DNA from: Stentor coeruleus
Lineage: Eukaryota > Ciliophora > Heterotrichea > Heterotrichida > Stentoridae
Assembly (NCBI GenBank): GCA_001970955.1
Contig: MPUH01000020.1
Location: 98,317-162,316, forward strand
Direction of reading: 5' to 3'
DNA: 64,000 nucleotides
Under the pieces are notes generated by a model. It worked only from the letters and a program-made list of their open reading frames with translations. It searched no databases and was not told the DNA's origin. Shown here one piece after another: positions 52,555 to 63,380 of the stretch; within the stretch, counting starts at the first letter, position 1; every line of letters starts with the position of its first letter. The translations under genes were made by a program, and so were the position numbers.

Positions 52555-53325
52555 ATGGCACAATACACATACCGTTCTCATGGTTTTGAATGGCCTCCTA
52601 ATGTTTATCAGCTTTTAATCTCATCCGATCTTATTATTACAACAATATTTTGTTCAATTACTCATTTGAATGATGATCATTTATTACTCATCCTTATCTA
52701 CGCGCTGCTTTATTATATATCTTTTTTCATTGTAGTTTACTATTGGGTTAAAGCTAGTGCTTGTGATCCAACAGATCCTGTAGTCATCGCTAATAGAGCA
52801 GCTTTTTTAGGGAATTTGCCTTTTGATTCTTCAAGATATGAAAGCATGTGTACTATTTGTAACACAAGTGTTGGGAATAATAGTAAACACTGTGGATCTT
52901 GTAATAGATGTGTTGAGAGATTTGATCATCACTGCATATGGTTAAACAATTGTATTGGCAAAATTAACTACAGCTTTTTCATCAAACTTATTATATCACT
53001 GCTTATACATGAATTTATTATAATAGCTGGCTCTGTTAGATTGATCAATGAGTATTTTTCATCAGAAAATATTGGCAAGGTTTCTGGACTTAATATTTTA
53101 GCTGTAGAACTTTTTCTTTTGATTCAAGGCTCAGTAATTTGTCTTTTTTTATTGAATTTATTACTCCTACATGCTTGGTTGTATAGAAATGGGTTGACAA
53201 CTTATGAACTTATCAAAAGAAGGAATAAGAAAAAAAAACGTGTGCAGTCGATTGGCCAGACTGAAGTGGCCAATTCAAAAGTTACTGTCCCTGAAAGTCC
53301 GAAATTTCTGAATGATAATAATTAA
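52555..53325 (+). CDS. DHHC-type protein S-palmitoyltransferase
   Basis: The protein has 256 residues. Two TM helices lie at about 20-37 and 43-65. The DHHC cysteine-rich domain (about 98-145) is complete: CTICNTSVGNNSKHC, CNRCVERFDHHCIWLNNCIG, with DHHC at 124-127. Two more TM helices follow. The family's TTxE-type motif is present as TTYELIKRR just after the last helix. The C-terminal tail is basic (RRNKKKKRVQS). Function (established for the family): transfers palmitate from palmitoyl-CoA to protein cysteines via autoacylation of the DHHC cysteine, on ER, Golgi or plasma membranes. The substrate is unknown, though several MGC-type proteins lie in this window. Confidence 0.95.
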   Translation: MAQYTYRSHGFEWPPNVYQLLISSDLIITTIFCSITHLNDDHLLLILIYALLYYISFFIVVYYWVKASACDPTDPVVIANRAAFLGNLPFDSSRYESMCTICNTSVGNNSKHCGSCNRCVERFDHHCIWLNNCIGKINYSFFIKLIISLLIHEFIIIAGSVRLINEYFSSENIGKVSGLNILAVELFLLIQGSVICLFLLNLLLLHAWLYRNGLTTYELIKRRNKKKKRVQSIGQTEVANSKVTVPESPKFLNDNN

Positions 53326-53777
53326 GCTTTAACTAATAAATTTAGATTAAAATTTATTGAGAAGTTAAAGGTTTTTGGATTTATTAAGTTTTTCATATAT
53401 TCCTTATTAAACATTTAGATGATTTTTATATTAGATATTGATTTTTATATTTTTCGACAAGATATTTATTGTGAAATGCTAAGTTTCATTTATGATATTT
53501 AGGTATTAGATTGGGAATTTTTATTTATAAAATTATTTAAGAATTTGCAATAGGATACTTGCTGCTTTTTGAAACTATTTCAGTTAGATAAGAATGGTTT
53601 TAAATTTTATAACAGCATTTATGATATGTTTTTCTTAAGTTATGCAAGTGGTGATTTTAGTTAGTATTAAAAATAATATTCTTTGATTATGAGTTATAGA
53701 TTATTTTAATTAATATAAACAATTTCAAACTCTTTAACATAATAACTAAATCATTTACAAACATTAGAGATTTAAAT
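53326..53777. other. Intergenic, no gene seen
   Basis: These 452 bp follow the DHHC gene. The first part is G-containing (3' flank) and the last is AT-rich. Nothing recognised. Confidence 0.5.
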
Positions 53778-56700
53778 ATGACTGAAGTTTTCTCAATGCA
53801 CCCCAACCCTAAAACTTTTTACCTAAGTGAATCAATGTGTAGTCTAGATGTCAATACAACAATAAAGCAAACAAGCAAATCCCCAACCGTTCCAATAACA
53901 GGTAAAAAAATAATATCATCAATGCAAGTCCCTGTTACTGTTAGAGACAAGTCTCCCCCAAGTAAAATTTTCATGAAAAAACCACTCCAAGAAAAAATCC
54001 ATTCTCCAAAAAAAAACACTTCAAACCCTTGTAAAGTTCGTTCAACATCAGTGAAAAAACAAACTAAAGAACCCAAAAGCATAACAAAAAAGCCTCATTC
54101 ATTAAGAAAATCTTTTAACATCAACCCACCTCGAGTTAAAGTAGAAAAGCCATCTAGAATAGTTAGAATACCTCAAATCGAAACTACAAGACAAGAAAAT
54201 CCTNTAAAAAGCCTCATTCATTAAGAAAATCTTTTAACATCAACCCACCTAGAGTTAGAGTAGAAAAGCCATCTAGAATAGTTAGAATACCTCAAATCGA
54301 AACTACAAGACAAGAAAATCCTTCATCAACTCAAACAACTTTTCGGCCTAAGTTTCATCAGATAATCAAAAGTTCTTTGAAAAAAGAAAAAATCAAAAAA
54401 ATCAGGAAAGCTAAACAAAAACGCGGAATTGCTGAAATGAAGGAACTTAAAAGACAGGAAATCTGCAATCAAAACATTCAAATACGACAGTTTAATGCGA
54501 AATGTAAAAAAGTTAAATTAAAACATAAATATCGTTGGGGTGCAGATCAAAGTAGACTTAAAGACCCACAATATGTAAAAGATAACACAAAAAGAAAAGC
54601 GAAATCTACAGAAAGAGTAAGGACAGGACTTGATACAATAAAAGAAATTAAACTTGAAATAGGACATCCTCATATTCATTCTAGGACTTTGAGCCAAAGA
54701 TCAGATCATCATTTGGAAAACTCATTAGAAAGAAAAAATGAAAATGAAAGACCATGTCTTTATGGTCCTTCATACAACCCAAATAAACCCCCTTTACCGA
54801 AACCGAAACATCAGCAGGACCCAAAAGTTCTTGATTTTATGCGAAAAAAAGAACAGAATCGTAAAGAGAAAAGTTTATATGAAGATCTACACAAGTTCGC
54901 AGAAGATTCAAGAAAACAAACTCAATTATATAATCTTGAGGCATTATATAAATCTTTACGTCCAAAATTCAAAAATAAAAAGCTTAAAAGGAAACAAGGA
55001 AAAGCTAAAAACCTTAGAAGAAGTTCAGAGTTTGAACCTAATACAGAAGAGAATATTATTGAACATAAAGCTTTAAATTTAGTATATGAGACAAAATCAA
55101 ATGAAGAATATTCTCATGAAAATAGTTCAAGATATCATATTTCTTATAGAGAAAATGGTGAATCAAGTAGAGAAAAATCTATTAAAATTATATCGCCTAT
55201 AGAAAAAAAGGAGAAAAAAAAGAAAAAGTCTATATTAAAAAATTCTAAAGAAAAAAATGTTTTTACACTTGCTGCTATAAAAATCCAAGCACATGTTAGA
55301 AGGTTTCTTGTGCAAAGAAGATTAGAAAGAGATTTTGAGTATTCTTCTGCTGATGAACAAGTTAAGGATATTTTGACTAGAAATTCTCAGAATGAGATAA
55401 GTTCGATATCAAATGGTTTGGATAAAAGTTTTAGTGGGGATAAAAAAATCATTAAACAGCTACAGATTGATATATCGTCAAGTAGACAAAGTTCTAAAAA
55501 CTCATTAGTTAATGATGATAATATTGATGATTCACTTATTATAGAGGATAATATTAGTTTGTTACAAGAGATTGAAGAGAAAAAAATCGAGTATCAGGAA
55601 AAACTTAAAGAACAGTTGATTATTAGAGAAGCACAATTACAAAGTTTGGAGTTTTTAAAACAGAAAGAAATACAGGATGTGAAAAATGTTACAGAACATT
55701 ATGGGCAAAATGATGAATTAAGTGAAGTTCTTAGTAAAATTATTGACAAAAGGTACAACCAGCTATCAGCTTTGTTAGAAGAAAGTGTGAAAAAAAATGA
55801 AAAAGAGTTGATTAATGATATGAACACTGAAGAAAGGGAAGAATTTGAAAGTGAGCTAATAGAGCAATGCAGTAAAATCGCAAGGAAAATAAAAGACGAA
55901 TCTAAAGATGTGGATGACCTTATCGAAAATTTCGTAAGCAAAACTGAAACTGAACGTGAAATCATAGAAAGCCGACTATTAATATACAAGCCTAAACCTA
56001 AAGTATCAATTATAAGCTATGAAGAAAGTGAAATTCATAATTTTCCTGAAAACGATCCAAAAAACGAGTCAATAACATCCCCATTACCAAGAGATTCAAC
56101 ATTCATTCAAGAATCTACAATAAAACCTTTATCAAGTGATGAAGAACATCCTGACAGTATGAACTTTATCAAGTGATGAAGAGCATCCTGACAGTATGAA
56201 CATGTTAGATGACTTTCAAATATCAACACCTTCTTCTTCAAAGTCAGGAAGAGATTTACAAAGACTTCATATGTTATCCCCGAATTCTGAAAACAAACCT
56301 TTACAATACCCTTTTAATAAAGAAAGTCCTAAAAGGCCATTAAAACCCCCAGAAATCCAAATAAAAACTCAAAAAGATAGTTCTAAAGGTAAAGAAATCC
56401 TTATAGAAGAAAGCTCGTTAGAAATATCAAATTCCAACCCTCCTGATAGTTCGTTATTAGAAAATTTCCAATCAGACAGTGCTTCGATGACCCCAGATAG
56501 TTGTATGAGAATGCTTCAAGTTGCTGCAAACAGTGACTTATTTTCTAACGCTTCGAAATTCCAAATCTATCTCGACTCTTGTGATGATAACCTCAAACTT
56601 ATGCCCAACTACCATCCAGATGGAGAACTTTTAAACCCAGATTCAAATGAATATTATCCAGAACGTCCTTCAGCACCTTTGAATTATTTTGATAGCGAAC

Positions 56701-57704
56701 GTCAGTCACCTTGTACTAATATTTCTCCTGGAATTGGTAGCACAAGTGAAAATGATATCCCAGCTGAAGAAAGTAGTGATATTGAATGGGTAACAAATAT
56801 TCAAGTTGATATAACACCTGAACTTATTGTCGATATATCTGAATTGATTATTTTCCAGTTACTTAATGAAGACCAGAGTATTTTTCAAAAACTTGAAATT
56901 CCTCCTCTAAATATAAATATTATCCCAAATCCTATAGTATCTAATTCTATTGTTGAACGTCAATTAAAAGCAGGCCCAGATGCGGTTAGAGCTTATGTTG
57001 CATCAATATTCCAGTATTCAGACTTTCAAGAAATTATTGAGAATTTACAGGTGCCTTTGAGGAAAAATCCTGTAGAACTTTTACAGAAACTACAAGATGT
57101 GGAGATTGGGAATATAATTGAAACTGAATGGGTATCTGTACCAGAAATATTGAATATTAATACGTATTTGCATATTGAAAATATTAGAGAAGATCTCGAT
57201 GAAGATTTTAAAGAAAATTCAACTTTAGTGAGTCTTTCAGCAAATATGCAACAATATATAATTGAAGCTGGACATATACATAATAAACTTATATTTGATG
57301 CTACTAATGAAGCTTTACACAAGTTTAGACCTTATGGATTAAAAGGATTACCTTTACCTTGGAGTCAAGATTCTCGTTGTTATAGTAAAGTTAACTCACT
57401 TGATAATGTTATTCAGACTGTAACTGAAGAAGTATATAATTGGAGTATGGTGAAAGTTGGAAAACAATCTACTGAAGATTTGGTTTTGTCTAATGGGAAT
57501 CTTGATGAGGAATTACTTCAACAAGTTAGAGAAGAAAGATTAGCAAATATGCTAGCTGATGAAATTATAGAAAAAGATGGGTGTTGGATTAATTATGCAT
57601 ATGAGGAAGTTCAAGTTAAAATTGATTTAGCAGATATGATTTTAGAAAGTCTAGCTGGAGAAACTATTGAACTTTTAGGATTTAATGATGAAATTTTAGA
57701 TTAA
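53778..57704 (+). CDS. Large IQ-motif protein, CEP350/TRM-like C-terminus possible; broken by two duplications
   Basis: Three frames (53778-54224, one opening without ATG and running to 56176, and 56196-57704) are one gene. A 117-bp duplication around N 54204 and a 37-bp tandem duplication at 56128-56201 break it. Removing 119 and 37 nt gives a whole number of codons and a 1,256-residue protein. The N-terminus is basic and disordered. An IQ motif (AAIKIQAHVRRFLVQRR) lies in the middle, suggesting calmodulin or centrin binding. Acidic/helical regions follow (EEREEFESELIEQCSKIARK). The last 200 residues are ordered: HNKLIFDATNEALHKFRPYG and EERLANMLADEIIEKDGCW. The latter is reminiscent of the DUF4378 region of TRM/CEP350-type microtubule proteins (tentative). 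A centrosomal or microtubule role is inference. Confidence 0.8.
54087..54322. repeat. 117-bp duplication around an assembly N (54204), breaking the IQ gene
   Basis: Copies at 54087-54203 and 54206-54322 differ at two positions (CCTCGAGTTAAAG vs CCTAGAGTTAGAG). They surround N plus one T. Collapse restores the frame. The mismatches suggest two haplotypes or read errors, not a simple identical overlap. Confidence 0.9.
56128..56201 (+). repeat. 37-bp tandem duplication that frameshifts the IQ gene
   Basis: Copies 56128-56164 and 56165-56201 (starting TTTATCAAGTGATGAAGA) differ at one base. 37 is not a multiple of three, so the assembled frame stops at 56176. With one copy the frame reads KPLSSDEEHPDSMNMLDDFQ straight into the C-terminal part. 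No N is present. Confidence 0.9.
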
Positions 57705-57857
57705 TTTAACTGGAAAATACTATGAAAAACAAGTGAATATCCTGATAATATAAATAAAATCACTGATTAATAAATGATAAATTTACATAAGTTCCTTATA
57801 AAATTATTATATACTTTATAGTTTATTATACAGATTTTTATTTTTTCAATATGATTA

Positions 57858-59660
57858 TTATGAACTACTTTTAATTGGTTTATAAGTATAATGCGCTTGT
57901 GATCTATTCCCAGATTCTTTAAGCTGCTGTATAAGGACTTTCTTTTGATCTTCTAATTCATTTATCCTATTGTTTTGCACATAAACATGTTCCTGCATTT
58001 CATCATGTCTTTTTTTATATATTTCCACTTGTGCTTTCATCTCATCTTCATGACTAACTTGGCTTTTGATTTTGATTTTCAACTCTTCTATAAGTTGATG
58101 GGCTAGCCTCAACTCTTTTTCTATAGAATTCCTTGCTGCAACAGCTTGTAAAGCAATACGATCCTTGCGGTTTTTTTCTTCAAGTAGCACAGTAAACTTG
58201 TTTTTTTCTTTATCAAGACCTTGAAGCGCTTCGTTCATTTTTTCTTCAGTCNACCTCAGCTCTTTTTCTATAGAATTCCTTGCTGCAACAGCTTGTAAAG
58301 CAATACGATCCTTGCGGTTTTTTTCTTCAAGTAACACAGTAAACTTGTTTTTTTCTTTATCAAGACCTTGAAGCGCTTCGTTCATTTTTTCTTCAGTCAA
58401 AATTTTTTCATCACGAATTTTCCTTTTCATAAACGCTTCATTTCTAAACATCATAGGCAAAAGCTCAGCATCTTGTCTGATATTTTTGATTTCCTGGCTA
58501 AGTTCTGAATGAAGTTTTTCTGCTTCTTCAAGGCGGGGAAGATAGACTTCATTGATTTTCCCTAGTTTACTTTCTATCTGCTTAGCATGTTGTTTTAGTT
58601 GTAAATTTTCAGTTTCCAGGGCGAATTTTTCCATTGTAAGTTTTTGTATATTCTTACTATTATGTTCAATTTGCTGATCTTTTTCTTCTAAATCCCTCTG
58701 CACTTGATGCCATTCTCTCTTTTCTGGGTTTCTCATCTGGATCCTCAGTTTCTGAATTTCTTCCTCAAGTTTTTCCTTTTCCCTATACACCTCTTCTAAC
58801 TGGACCCTTAAACTATCAACTTTAGGAGATTTAAGATTTGACTTCTAAATAACCCTTACATTCTTCAATTGGAAGTTATTTTCAATCAAACTTATAATAC
58901 TAGAAAACTCCTCTGTTAATGACTCAAATAAATTTGCTATATTCAATGCAGGTAATGGTTTTACAGATGGGTCATTTATAGGAGGTAACTCAGATGCTTT
59001 TTTAGGATGAACATATTCGGTTTTTGTTGGCAAATACCCATGTTTAGTTTTAAAAGCAAAAATGTTTTGAACTGCTTCAAGAATATCCCCTTTAACATAT
59101 CCTGCTTCTAAAATATCTAAGTCCATCCAAAGAATAATTTTTCTATAAAGTAATGCTTTTAATGCTTGGGATATTAGATTATCTCGTATTTCACAAACTT
59201 CTATAAAACTTTCTAATGATGCATCTTCTCCTTGAACTAATATAGTTTTTATCATGTTTAAAAGAGTACTTCGTAAGTTTTGAAGGACTAAATCCCAAGT
59301 GGCTAAATAAATATTACGAAATTCACAGTTTTTCGGAATGTAAGTTAGGGTTTTAAGGACATTGATTATAATTTTAAAGTCGTTGCTGTATTTTTCTGAG
59401 ATTTTCAATAACTTTTGCAAACCTTTTGTATTACCGAAACTTATGTTGGGAGTGTCTTGGAGAAGTGATTTGAGAAACTTCCCATGTGAATCTAGGTCTT
59501 TATAGAATGCGTCTATAGAGTTTCTCCATGTCGCGATTCTTTGAGTTGTTTCTTGAGGATGGGTTTCTTCTGTGATTGTTGAATAGTCCTTTCGTGCTTC
59601 TTGTACTTTTTTCATTGATGTTCTTAGTGTGCTGCTTACTTCAACAGTTTTGTTTTTCAT
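57858..59660 (-). CDS. Coiled-coil protein with a helical N-terminal domain
   Basis: Two frames (58845-59660 and 57858-58790) are one gene joined by a 15-nt intron at 58845-58859. A 145-bp duplication around N 58252 adds an in-frame repeat of 49 codons, which is an assembly artefact. Corrected length is about 546 residues. The N-terminal 270 residues form an all-helical domain of no recognised family (LKTLTYIPKNCEFRNIYL, EILEAVQNIFAF-type helices). The rest is coiled coil (YREKEKLEEEIQKLRIQ, KLTMEKFALETENLQLKQ) ending in a short basic tail. It is likely structural (inference). Confidence 0.82.
58107..58398. repeat. 145-bp duplication around an assembly N (58252)
   Basis: Copies at 58107-58251 and 58254-58398 differ at two positions. 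They flank N plus one base (147 nt in total, a multiple of three). The protein therefore appears to repeat TEEKMNEALQGLDKEKN and following residues, which is probably false. Confidence 0.9.
58845..58859 (-). other. 15-nt intron in coiled-coil gene
   Basis: On the minus strand the sequence is GTAAGGGTTATTTAG, with A at position 10. Unspliced, the frame ends with KNVRVI and TAG. Spliced, it reads FQLKNKSNLKSPKVDSLRVQ into the coiled coil. Confidence 0.92.
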
Positions 59661-60485
59661 ATTTTCTTGTTATGTTTATAACTGATCTTGTTGAGTAAGT
59701 AATTGAAAAGGTAAGATTGTTTTGGTATTAAAGATAGGAGGCTAAGGATGATTTAATGGGAATTTTAAGAATATTTGAAGGCTATTTTTTAGATATTTTT
59801 AGAATTGATTTAAGATTATGGTATGATGTAAGTGATTTATATATGATTTTTACTAGTCAGATTGATAGTAGGGTTATATTTAGTTAGGGTTATGATAAAA
59901 ATAATAAATAATTTATTTAGTAAGTGTATTTAACAAAATCTCATACCTGCAAAATAACTTCTCCTAAAGTGATTTTAAAGGTCTATCTATGGGAATATAA
60001 TTTCCAAATTATTATATCTAGATTTTACAAAGACTATAGAAATTATTAAAGATTACAATTAAGAAATAAATGATAAAATCAAATGGGAGACTTATAACGC
60101 AGCATTTTATTTTAGGGAAATAATATCAGATCAAGCAGTTTATAATCAGTCATCTGAAAAATTTTATTTGCAGTACAGTTATAGAAAATTCTGAAGATTG
60201 AGATAATTGTGAGGGGAAATTAATTCAGAAAAATTCTTAACTTCAATATTAGTTATCTTCATATACTAATGAATTTAATATCATACATTTTCAAAGCTAA
60301 AATTATATATCATTAGATAAAAGTGATAAGAATAATACTCTCTAAGACTATATGACTTCTTTTTTTTTATGAATACATAGAGTTGTATACATTAATTAGC
60401 TAGGCTTTTAAATATTAATACAAATTATATATTGCTAAGGCTAGGCAAGTTAATAACCACCACTGTGGTTTCAGAGTAATAATAT
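59661..60485. other. Intergenic between divergent genes, no gene seen
   Basis: The left 200 bp are G-rich on the plus strand (5' flank of the minus gene). The remainder is AT-rich and leads to the LRR gene. No repeat or RNA was recognised. Confidence 0.5.
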
Positions 60486-63380
60486 ATGTCAAATCGAAAG
60501 AAACAAGCAAATTCCCTTTGCCATAGAGCTAAGCCCATATTAACCCCCTTGCCAAATCCAGTCTATCTTCCACACAGCATAGAAAATACTATGATAATTG
60601 CCTCCTTGGAGGAAATGGAAAAAAAGGTGCTTGGAGTGATAACAGACGTTGAAGACAAACTAAACTACTTGAAAACTCATTCAAAAAAGTACCAAACCCC
60701 TGAGCCCATAACCAAAAGAATCAGCTTTAATCCAATCAATATTAAAACAGTCGAAATTCGACACACACCTTTTAAGATAACTGGGAAATCTATTGAAAAA
60801 AAACTTGACAGATACTCATCTAGAAAAAACTCTATGGTCAAGCTCATGCAATCAACAAACAGTTTCAATCTTCCCAAAATCTATAGAGAAAATTTGATGA
60901 ATAAATTGGTTAAAGAAATAAACCAAACTAAAAAACCTTGCATCCAAGGAATTTTTACTGAGATTTTAAAGAAAGAAAGTATTTTTGAAGCTTATAAAAA
61001 TAGGCATTTAAGTGAAGATGAAGGTTTTCCTTCAGTAGCTTATGGAGTTGCCTGTGACAATGAGAAAACCAAGCCTTTACCAGTTCTCACCCATTCTCAA
61101 GAAAACTCTTTGGTATTAAATCGTTACAAGCTTAGTTTAGAAATATGTTCTGCATTATCAAAAGCTATTTCAGTCATGCCTTCACTTAAATCAGTACACC
61201 TAGATGAAAATGGACTTACAGATACAGCAGGTGCTGAAATCTTAAAAGGTATGATCAGTCAAGGGGGGATTTCATCATTTTATTACACACACAACGAAAT
61301 TGGTCCAGCATTTCTCTCTGAGTTTCAAAGTTTAGCTTTTAACAGCGACATAGAAGAAATGAATTTCAAAGGTTGTAAAGTGACAAAACAAAACCTTATC
61401 GACTTTATTTGGTCTTTAAGACTATTTGAAAGTTTAAAAAAACTCACTTTAGCTGAAGTAGGTTTATCATCAATCTCAATAGAAAAACTTGTCCGTATTT
61501 TAAACAAATCACAGATTATGTACTTAGACTTATCATGGAATAGTATTCCACAAGAAGCATCGATAATTTTTTTTGAAGGACTTCTAAACAATGACAAACT
61601 TCAATTTCTAGATTATTCTTGGAACCCATTAACTGACCCAGATCAAACTGAAATCTTATGTAAACTCATAAAAACACATCAATTACTTATGCATCTTAAT
61701 TTATCTCATACACAAATCCCTAATATTTCTTCTTATATATTAGCATTGTCTACATCCCCAAGAATGCAAGGATTACATTTAACAGGGAATTCTATAGACA
61801 ATGATGCTCTTCCTAGTAACCACCTTCCAAAACTCTACCCAAACTCAGCAGTTTTTTTTAATATGCCAACAAAAGCTTTACATACATTTTACAATTTAAA
61901 GCAAAGAGATGCTAATGGTATGTTAAAAATCACACATAAAGACCATATTGTAAATATTTTAAGTCCTAAAAAGAATATTGATAAACATATGATTTTAGAA
62001 CCAAAAGAAGTTATTATCAGTAGGGTACTTGGACAAACAGATACTAAAGATTCTGAACAATGGGGAGTATCTGAACATTGTTGGGTATGTGAAAGGTGGG
62101 GTGTATATCATTTAAAAGTTACATTAGACTCTTTACATCAAGTAGCAACACCTGATATATTTTATTCAAGGACTGTTACAGGAAGTAAATTAGTTATGAA
62201 AGCTTCTTTTAATAATTGGAAAGATGTAGAATTTGAAGTTTTAGATGAAGGAAAAGGAGAATATGAGTTAAGTATACTGATCCCAGCAGGAAAGCATCGT
62301 TTTTTGATAATATGTGATGATACTTCGGTCTGTGTGACTAAAAAAATCAGCACATCTCGTTGGAATCGGCTTTTGGTTAACGAGTTTACAATGCCTTTAC
62401 GTGAACTTGAAATTTCACATACAGGAGAAATGACATATGAAGTCCTGCCGATTTTTGATAAAAACAAGTCAGTGTTTAGATATTTTCTTGAAGATACGGA
62501 AACTATATTAAAAGCATCTTTTGATTCAGATATTAAAAATATGAACCCACATAAATTTATACGTGATTATATTGAATTAGGACAAGTTATAGAAACTTTT
62601 AATCAGAATTATGGGAAAATTAAAACTGTTTATACAGATTTAATTATTAGCAAAAATTATCCTTTTTTGGATTTCGAACAAGTTTTATTGTTTTGTAGGG
62701 TTTTTGAGATTCTTGATGAGTATTTTAATTCTGAAAAAGTGAGGAATATATGGGAAATAATGAGTGCAGAAAAAGAAGAACCTTTAAGGAAGTTATCAAG
62801 GTTTGAGTTTTTTGAGTTTTTACTTCGAGCTACTATAAGTAAATATCACAATCAAGAACTTCTTTTATCAGTTAAATTTCAAAAAATGCTGAATGAGCAT
62901 CTGTATAAATTTGGATGTGTTTCAAGAGTTCAAAGATTTAGAAAAGAAAGGATGTACAATTTAGAAGTTAATGAAATATTAGATAAAAACTTACAAAGTC
63001 TTCAGAATTTAATGACAAAATATAAAGATGAATCTGGAAGGTGGATATCTTTACGAAATGCTGAAGCTCTTGTACGTTCTGCTGATTGGAATGTTTGTAC
63101 TGAACTAGTGACTGTCTTTTTCGCTATTTCTAAAATGGCTGTTATAGACGAGTTTAGTATTGAAAATTCTTATGATAAATTACAATTTATTGAAATGATA
63201 GAGTTTACTTGTAGGGTTATTGATTATGTTGACCAAGTTGATCTCCCGCTTGATCAGAAGCTTATTGCCCAATTGCCGGTGTTGTTTGATGCTAACAAAA
63301 TTAAGTATGTTATCAATACAAGAGAACGTAAAAATTCTTTGTTGAAACATTCTAAGACAACAATACCAAATTATCCATAA
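60486..63380 (+). CDS. LRR protein with glycogen-binding-like (AMPK beta type) module
   Basis: The protein has 964 residues. The N-terminal 200 are basic and partly helical. Residues about 230-460 contain ribonuclease-inhibitor-type leucine-rich repeats (SLKSVHLDENGLTDTAGA, IMYLDLSWNSIPQEA, LMHLNLSHTQIPN, MQGLHLTGNSIDN). About 560-640 is an E-set or CBM48-like module: VMKASFNNWKDVEFE, GEYELSILIPAGKHRFLI, then CDD. This is the pattern of AMPK-beta and laforin-type glycogen-binding domains (FNNWK, PxGxHxF, D). The C-terminal 320 residues are helical with EF-hand-like spacing (EILDEYFNSEKVRNIWEIMS), and no clear calcium loop is present. An LRR plus CBM48 combination is unusual. The function is unknown; glycogen or paramylon-like storage sensing is speculation. 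Confidence 0.85.
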   Translation: MSNRKKQANSLCHRAKPILTPLPNPVYLPHSIENTMIIASLEEMEKKVLGVITDVEDKLNYLKTHSKKYQTPEPITKRISFNPINIKTVEIRHTPFKITGKSIEKKLDRYSSRKNSMVKLMQSTNSFNLPKIYRENLMNKLVKEINQTKKPCIQGIFTEILKKESIFEAYKNRHLSEDEGFPSVAYGVACDNEKTKPLPVLTHSQENSLVLNRYKLSLEICSALSKAISVMPSLKSVHLDENGLTDTAGAEILKGMISQGGISSFYYTHNEIGPAFLSEFQSLAFNSDIEEMNFKGCKVTKQNLIDFIWSLRLFESLKKLTLAEVGLSSISIEKLVRILNKSQIMYLDLSWNSIPQEASIIFFEGLLNNDKLQFLDYSWNPLTDPDQTEILCKLIKTHQLLMHLNLSHTQIPNISSYILALSTSPRMQGLHLTGNSIDNDALPSNHLPKLYPNSAVFFNMPTKALHTFYNLKQRDANGMLKITHKDHIVNILSPKKNIDKHMILEPKEVIISRVLGQTDTKDSEQWGVSEHCWVCERWGVYHLKVTLDSLHQVATPDIFYSRTVTGSKLVMKASFNNWKDVEFEVLDEGKGEYELSILIPAGKHRFLIICDDTSVCVTKKISTSRWNRLLVNEFTMPLRELEISHTGEMTYEVLPIFDKNKSVFRYFLEDTETILKASFDSDIKNMNPHKFIRDYIELGQVIETFNQNYGKIKTVYTDLIISKNYPFLDFEQVLLFCRVFEILDEYFNSEKVRNIWEIMSAEKEEPLRKLSRFEFFEFLLRATISKYHNQELLLSVKFQKMLNEHLYKFGCVSRVQRFRKERMYNLEVNEILDKNLQSLQNLMTKYKDESGRWISLRNAEALVRSADWNVCTELVTVFFAISKMAVIDEFSIENSYDKLQFIEMIEFTCRVIDYVDQVDLPLDQKLIAQLPVLFDANKIKYVINTRERKNSLLKHSKTTIPNYP

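Noticed and set aside
58107-58398. Biological tandem 49-residue repeat in the coiled-coil protein
   Set aside because: An N sits exactly between copies, as at six other sites, so an assembly artefact is more likely.
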